Below are positions 58,802 through 64,000 of a DNA stretch of 64,000 nt, one piece after another; the first letter of the stretch is position 1; every line of letters starts with the position of its first letter. The stretch comes from Actinomadura rupiterrae (GTDB lineage Bacteria > Actinomycetota > Actinomycetes > Streptosporangiales > Streptosporangiaceae). The stretch spans positions 62,001-126,000 of the forward strand of contig NZ_JAMZEA010000005.1 of the NCBI RefSeq assembly GCF_024172125.1. The letters run 5' to 3'. Position numbers and translations under genes: made by a program. Below the pieces are notes generated by a model. It had not been told where the DNA came from. It was given only the letters and a program-made list of their open reading frames with translations, and ran no database searches.

Positions 58802-59164
58802 TCACGGGAGTTTGAAGTGCGGGTTGCGGATCACGCCGACCAGTTCGCCCGTGGGGTTGCGGACGACCGCGACCTCGATGCCGCCGCCGACCTCGTGGCA
58901 TGCCGTGTGGGACTCCCCGCCCGCCGCGAGGAGGCGCGCTTCGGCGTCGGCGGCGTCCTCGACGCCCCAGTAGACGATCGGGCCGTCCTTCGGGTCGCCG
59001 TCGGGGTCGAGGGCCAGCTCGTACCCGGCTACCTCGTAGCCGACGTAGAACGGCTGGTCGAAGTAGGGTTCGAAGCCGAGCACGCCGTTCCACCACCTCT
59101 TGGCGGCGTCCAGGTCGGGAGCCGGGTAGATCACGGTCCGCAGGCCCAGGAACTCAACGGTCAT
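58802..59164 (-). CDS. VOC-family (glyoxalase-like) protein
   Basis: 120 residues, two beta-alpha-beta3 modules. Strand 1 FLGLRTVIYPAPDLDAAKRWW, WNGVLGFEP, DGPIVYWGVEDAADAEARLL, and a final VVRNPTGELVGVIRNP. A bleomycin-resistance/dioxygenase superfamily protein; metal ligands cannot be fixed. ATG 59164 follows GGAGAGGAAG. 26 bp before the next gene start on the same strand (DinB at 59191-59697), probably cotranscribed with it. Confidence 0.88.
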   Translation of the reverse strand: MTVEFLGLRTVIYPAPDLDAAKRWWNGVLGFEPYFDQPFYVGYEVAGYELALDPDGDPKDGPIVYWGVEDAADAEARLLAAGGESHTACHEVGGGIEVAVVRNPTGELVGVIRNPHFKLP

Positions 59165-59190
59165 CGGCGCTTCCTCTCCGTCGGGGGGTG

Positions 59191-59697
59191 TCAGCGGCGC
59201 TGCAGGACGCCGCGCACGTAGGCGGCCTGCCCGGCGTGCTGGAGGCTGTCGTCGGCGACGCTCACGAGCCGGACGCCGAGGGTGACCGGAGGGTTCCAAC
59301 GCTTGTCGACGATCCGGTCGAGGTCGTCCGGGACCAGATCGGCGAGGAACTCCTCGGTGCGGGCGTGGACGGCGTCGTAGTACTCGATGAGCAGCTCGGC
59401 CGTCGGCTGCACCTCGGCGACCTCGTCCGGAGTGTGACCGTAACCCGTGTAGCCGGGGTCGGACGGCAGGTCGAAGCGGTCCGCGAAGCCTCCGCTCCGC
59501 CAGATCTGCTCGTCGTCGAGGATCTCGGCGAGATGGGCGTCCTGGACGCGGGTCAGGTGCCACACCAGCCAGCCGACCGTGTTCGCTCCCGGCTCGGGCG
59601 CGGTCGCCAGCGCGGCCGGGTCGAGCCCCGCCACCGCGCCGCGGACGAGCGGCGGGATGCGGCCGAACAGTTCCCCGAACACCTCGTTGACGTTCAT
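59191..59697 (-). CDS. DinB/mycothiol-transferase-like protein (DUF664)
   Basis: 168 residues, four-helix bundle. Elements: VGWLVWHLTRVQDAHLAEI (metal His-1 region), HARTEEFLADL, and SLQHAGQAAYVRGVL at the C-terminus (His-x3-... metal region). Actinobacterial members transfer mycothiol or other thiols, or act in damage response. ATG 59697. It precedes the VOC gene, with which it may form a stress pair. Confidence 0.85.
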   Translation of the reverse strand: MNVNEVFGELFGRIPPLVRGAVAGLDPAALATAPEPGANTVGWLVWHLTRVQDAHLAEILDDEQIWRSGGFADRFDLPSDPGYTGYGHTPDEVAEVQPTAELLIEYYDAVHARTEEFLADLVPDDLDRIVDKRWNPPVTLGVRLVSVADDSLQHAGQAAYVRGVLQRR

Positions 59698-59699
59698 GC

Positions 59700-59880
59700 C
59701 CCGCGACTTTAGTGCGCCCCTCCGACATTCCGCGGTTCCCGCCCCGATGAACGCCCACACGCGGCCAGTCCATCCACTGACCCGCTGGACGCCCGCACAC
59801 AGCCAGGCAGGAACCGACCCGCTGGACGCCCGCACTCGGACAAGCGGGCGACTGACCTGCATCGACTGCGGGATGCCATC
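59700..59880. repeat. Short direct repeats upstream of the DinB gene
   Basis: GACCCGCTGGACGCCCGCAC occurs twice, 46 bp apart (59779 and 59817 areas), flanked by degenerate AAGCGGGCGACTGACC words. No gene is supported in 59698-60091. Confidence 0.6.
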
Positions 59881-59900
59881 GCGGCGGAGAGGGCCGGGGT

Positions 59901-59935
59901 GGGCCCGGCCACCCCAGCGGTGGGTGGCCGGGCCC
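59901..59935 (-). terminator. Strong hairpin after the esterase gene
   Basis: Perfect 14-bp stem GGGCCCGGCCACCC/GGGTGGCCGGGCCC with a 7-base loop. It lies about 155 bases downstream of the esterase stop and has no T-run; assignment as the esterase terminator is tentative. Confidence 0.45.
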
Positions 59936-60091
59936 TCGGTCCCGGGCGGGGCGGGACGGGTGCCGTGGCCGCGGCGTCCGGGACGGTGACGCGGGGCGGG
60001 CGGTCGCGGGGTCCTGGCGACACCGGTCCGGCGCCCGGAAATTATCCGAATACGGGCCGCGGCACAAGGGGCGGCCGTGTCAGGAGGGGTG

Positions 60092-61195
60092 TCAGGAGAC
60101 CTGCTTGTTGAGCCATCCGAAGATGAAGGGGAGCATGTTGCGCCACACGACGGTGCCGTGTTCGCCCAGCTTGGTGGTGTACTTGGTCGCCTCGGTCGGG
60201 GGCCGGACGTGCCCGAGGAACTTGTCGATCTCGGCGGGCGGGGCCTCGGGGTCCTTGCCGCCTGTGGTCAGCAGCATCTTCACGGCCGGGGACTTGGCGA
60301 GCAGCTCGTACGGCGCGTTCGCCTTGAGCAGCTTCGGGTTGTGCAGGATGGACGGGTTGGTCGACTCGTACGTCCCGGCGATGCCGACGCCCGCCTTGTA
60401 CAGGTTCGGGTGCTGGAGCGGGAACTTGACTGCGCAGTAGGCGCCCTCGGAGTAGCCCATGGTCGCCCAGGACGCGGCGTCGGTCTTCACGCGGAAGTTC
60501 TGGTACATGAAGTCGCGGACGTCCCTGGTCAGCCAGGTCGCGACGGGGACCTGGCCGGGGATGTCGGTGCACTCGTTCGGCTTCCCGCCGGCGACGTTGA
60601 TCGACGCCGAGACCAGGATGAACGGCTTGGACTTGCCGTCCCTGATCATGCGGTCGAGCTGGTTGCCGACGTTCAGGTCGCCGTACCAGGTGGTGGGCTC
60701 GCCGGGGGTGCCGCCGAACAGCTGGACGACCGGGTAGGTCGCGGTCGCGTCCTGCTTGTAGCCGGGCGGGAGGTAGATCACGACGCGGCCGGTGACGTGC
60801 GAGGCGGGGCCGGTGAACTTGGCCTCCATGCTCTTGCGGCCCGTGTCGACCTTGAAGTGCTTCTGGGTGAGCGGGCCGCGGCCGACCATCCCCGCGCCCT
60901 TGCCGCCGCCCCCGCCGCCGACGGTGCTCTGCATCCCGCCGCCGTCGTCGAAGCTGGTGCCGAGGAAGTCGGCCGACACCTCGGCCCAGGTGCCGTAGAA
61001 CCCGCGGGCGTTGTTGATCAGCAGCCCGACCAGGGCGAGCGCGGTGATCTGGCAGCACACGATCATTCCGGCCCGGCCGATATGCCGGAGCGCGCCCGGT
61101 CCCGGTATCCGGTTCCAGACGGCCATGCAGCCGGCGAAGGCCAGGACGGCCAGGAACACCGCCAGGAGCAGCGTGACCGTGCTATGAGGACCCAT
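60092..61195 (-). CDS. Membrane-anchored/secreted esterase (esterase D / mycolyltransferase-like)
   Basis: 367 residues. An N-terminal hydrophobic segment (about 8-25) and a second (about 40-60) anchor it; a Gly-rich stretch (about 92-107) links to an alpha/beta-hydrolase (about 115-365). VVIYLPPGYKQDATATYPVV opens the fold; the nucleophile elbow is MGYSEGAYCAV (Ser), the Asp is near LTTGGKDPEAPP, and the late His is within LGEHGTVVWRNMLPF. The family (PF00756) includes esterase D and antigen 85. ATG 61195. Confidence 0.85.
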   Translation of the reverse strand: MGPHSTVTLLLAVFLAVLAFAGCMAVWNRIPGPGALRHIGRAGMIVCCQITALALVGLLINNARGFYGTWAEVSADFLGTSFDDGGGMQSTVGGGGGGKGAGMVGRGPLTQKHFKVDTGRKSMEAKFTGPASHVTGRVVIYLPPGYKQDATATYPVVQLFGGTPGEPTTWYGDLNVGNQLDRMIRDGKSKPFILVSASINVAGGKPNECTDIPGQVPVATWLTRDVRDFMYQNFRVKTDAASWATMGYSEGAYCAVKFPLQHPNLYKAGVGIAGTYESTNPSILHNPKLLKANAPYELLAKSPAVKMLLTTGGKDPEAPPAEIDKFLGHVRPPTEATKYTTKLGEHGTVVWRNMLPFIFGWLNKQVS

Positions 61196-61500
61196 CGTTC
61201 GCGCAAACCCCCGTGTCGCGGGCCCACGCAGGGACCCGCGGTTCGCTTCAAGCCGCCACCCCGCGGGGAGGCCATACCACGGCCAAGCGATGGCAACAGG
61301 CCGTTAATACCCCGGGCGGCTGATCAACTATAGGACAGGAGAACGGTAAAAAAGTCCGACCCGATGCTCGATATCCGCTTTTTCACCTGCCGCTAACCTT
61401 GGACAACGCGGTTCCAGTGGCCCGCGCGCCCGCCCCCCACGCCCCCGTTTTCCCTCTGAAACGCGGCGTTCGCGCCTGTCAGGCAGTGTTCAGGCGATGA
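61196..61500 (-). other. Upstream region of the esterase gene
   Basis: AT-rich around 61345-61385; GGTAAAAAAG and CTTTTTCACC form an imperfect inverted repeat (about 61346-61380). Probably the esterase promoter. No gene. Confidence 0.4.
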
Positions 61501-61654
61501 TCAGGGTCCGTCCAGGGACCTCTCGGACGCCCCGGAACGTTTACTCAGCCGCCGCGCCGCAACCCGCCGTCCACCCGCATTACGGACAACCACCCGAACG
61601 ACGCACCCCACCACGATCCGGGCACCACCCGCGCCGCCCCCGCTGTCCACACCC

Positions 61655-61840
61655 GGCCAACCTCCCCGCCCGAACCCACACCGGACCAACCTCCCCCGCC
61701 CGAACCCACACCGGACCAACCTCCCCCGCCCGAACCCACACCGGGCCAACCTCCCCCGCCCGAACCCACACCGGGCCAACCTCCTCCGTCCGGAACCACA
61801 CCCGGGCCAACCTCCCTTGCCCGGAACCACACCGGCCACC
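61655..61840. repeat. 30-bp tandem repeat, about six copies
   Basis: The unit AACCTCCCCCGCCCGAACCC plus ACACCGGACC starts near 61660 and repeats at about 30-bp spacing until 61838, the last two copies diverged. Frames through it read RTHTGPTSPA, a multiple of three, so an open frame (61497-62012) survives by chance. Confidence 0.85.
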
Positions 61841-61924
61841 CGCACCCACGCAAGCCCGCAAAGCGCCCCCGGGCGCCCGGGCGCCCGGACGACCCGTCCG
61901 ATCAAATGGATCGAACGGGCCGTC

Positions 61925-62540
61925 CGCACAAGCGATCAGTTCGCTTGATCACGCGATCGCACCGTCGCGCAAAAGTTCGTTCGACCGAACGACTACCCGC
62001 CCGCTCAGATGACCGGACGGGCAGCCAGACGATCGAACGAGCAGCCGGACGCTCGTCCACCCAGACACTCACTCGATCACCCGACCAGACAAGCGCGCGC
62101 CCGACCAGACGATCGCTCGACCAGGCGATCGTTCACCCGATCAGGCGATCGCTTAATCACGCGATCGGGCCATCGCACAAAAGTTCCTTCGACCACACGA
62201 CTGCCCGCCCGGCCAGATGACCGGACGGGCAGCCAGACGATCGAACGAGCAGCCGGACGCTCGTCCACCCAGACACTCACTCGATCACCCGACCAGACAA
62301 GCGCGCGCCCGACCAGACGATCGCTCGACCAGGCGATCGTTCACCCGATCAGGCGATCGCTTAATCACGCGATCGGGCCATCGCACAAAAGTTCCTTCGA
62401 CCACACGACTGCCCGCCCGGTCAAATGACCGGACGGGCAGCCAGACGATCGAACGAGCAGCCGGACGATCGTCCACCCAGACACTCAATCGATCACCCGA
62501 TCGGGCGAGCGCTCGACCAGGCGATTGCTCGCCTGGTCTG
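61925..62540. repeat. 208-bp direct repeat, two full and two partial copies
   Basis: TGACCGGACGGGCAGCCAGA begins at 62010, 62218 and 62426, exactly 208 bp apart. The first two full units are almost identical; the third breaks off after about 95 bp, and a partial, diverged unit precedes at about 61925. Each unit has about seven GATC sites, mostly in CGATCG or GCGATCGC contexts. 208 is not a multiple of three, so the open frames across it are not genes. Confidence 0.9.
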
Positions 62541-62544
62541 GCGA

Positions 62545-62677
62545 GCGATCGCTCGGGCAGACGGTCAGGTGAGCGATCGCTCGGGCAGACGGTCAGGTGA
62601 GCGATCGCTCGGGTGGGCGGTCGGGTGAGCGATCCTTCGGGCGGGCGGTCGGGTGAGCGTTCGGTTGGGTGGTGGGG

Positions 62678-62684
<7 letters not shown>
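62545..62684. repeat. 28-bp tandem repeat, five copies, running into the gltD stop
   Basis: GCGATCGCTCGGGCAGACGG plus TCAGGTGA starts at 62545, 62573, 62601, 62629 and 62657, at exactly 28-bp spacing, with increasing divergence. The last unit covers the gltD stop codon (62678-62680). Confidence 0.9.

Positions 62685-64000
<1,316 letters not shown>

Noticed and set aside
61497..62628. Plus-strand frames with RTHTGPTSPA and MTGRAARRSNEQP repeats
   Set aside because: These translate the 30-bp and 208-bp arrays; the same peptide appears in shifted frames because 208 is not a multiple of three, and there is no ribosome site.

Overview
The window is chromosomal DNA of a very high-GC actinomycete. 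The signs are strong GC bias at third codon positions, frequent GTG and TTG starts, a two-domain geosmin-type terpene synthase, an ANTAR response regulator of the PdtaR type, and the neighbourhood uvrB-coaE-rpsA-polA-liv operon-pdtaR-pyk that is usual for filamentous actinomycetes. Gene content and style suggest Actinomadura/Thermomonosporaceae or a near relative; that placement is inference, because no rRNA is present.

Layout. (1) 1-258: 3' end of a prolyl aminopeptidase. (2) 1098-7620: ectoine/5-hydroxyectoine synthesis (ectABCD) followed by an ectoine-type ABC importer (ehuBCDA), a make-and-recapture osmolyte operon with no catabolic genes. A perfect CRP-type site lies upstream. (3) 8131-16635: secreted phosphodiesterase-like protein, a thiolase-fold/DUF35 pair, a second prolyl aminopeptidase, a geosmin synthase with a 19-unit pentapeptide linker, and a nitronate monooxygenase-like flavoprotein. 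The thiolase and the flavoprotein genes share a near-identical operator-like dyad. (4) 16705-25002, minus strand: SGNH hydrolase, a partial inositol-catabolism set (aldolase-like gene, iolB, iolD), GNAT, ADP-ribosylglycohydrolase. (5) 25071-39126, minus strand: uvrB, a DesK-type kinase, PP2C-like protein, coaE, GNAT, membrane-anchored EEP-family protein, rpsA, polysaccharide deacetylase, polA. (6) 39171-47102: thioesterase, lipoprotein, branched-chain amino-acid ABC operon livJHMGF, pdtaR. (7) 47195-48132: an atypical tRNA (CAA anticodon, short variable loop), its terminator, and a gene for an HTH plus LAGLIDADG-like protein. (8) 49858-61195: MarR/MFS divergent pair, pyruvate kinase with two overlapping DasR-like sites, DJ-1/PfpI protein, AraC-like regulator, phospholipase C plus beta-propeller, MmcQ, VOC, DinB, secreted esterase. 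(9) 62678-64000: gltD, cut by the window edge.

A feature that runs through the window is tandem-repeat DNA in most of the larger gaps. Periods range from 16 to about 208 bp and unit sequences differ from site to site. Arrays typically begin at or a few bases after the stop codon of the neighbouring gene, and in some cases the last unit includes the stop codon. Related low-complexity sequence also appears inside reading frames: the iolB C-terminus, the livF C-terminus and the geosmin-synthase linker. No insertion sequences, CRISPR arrays, rRNA genes or prophage genes were seen.
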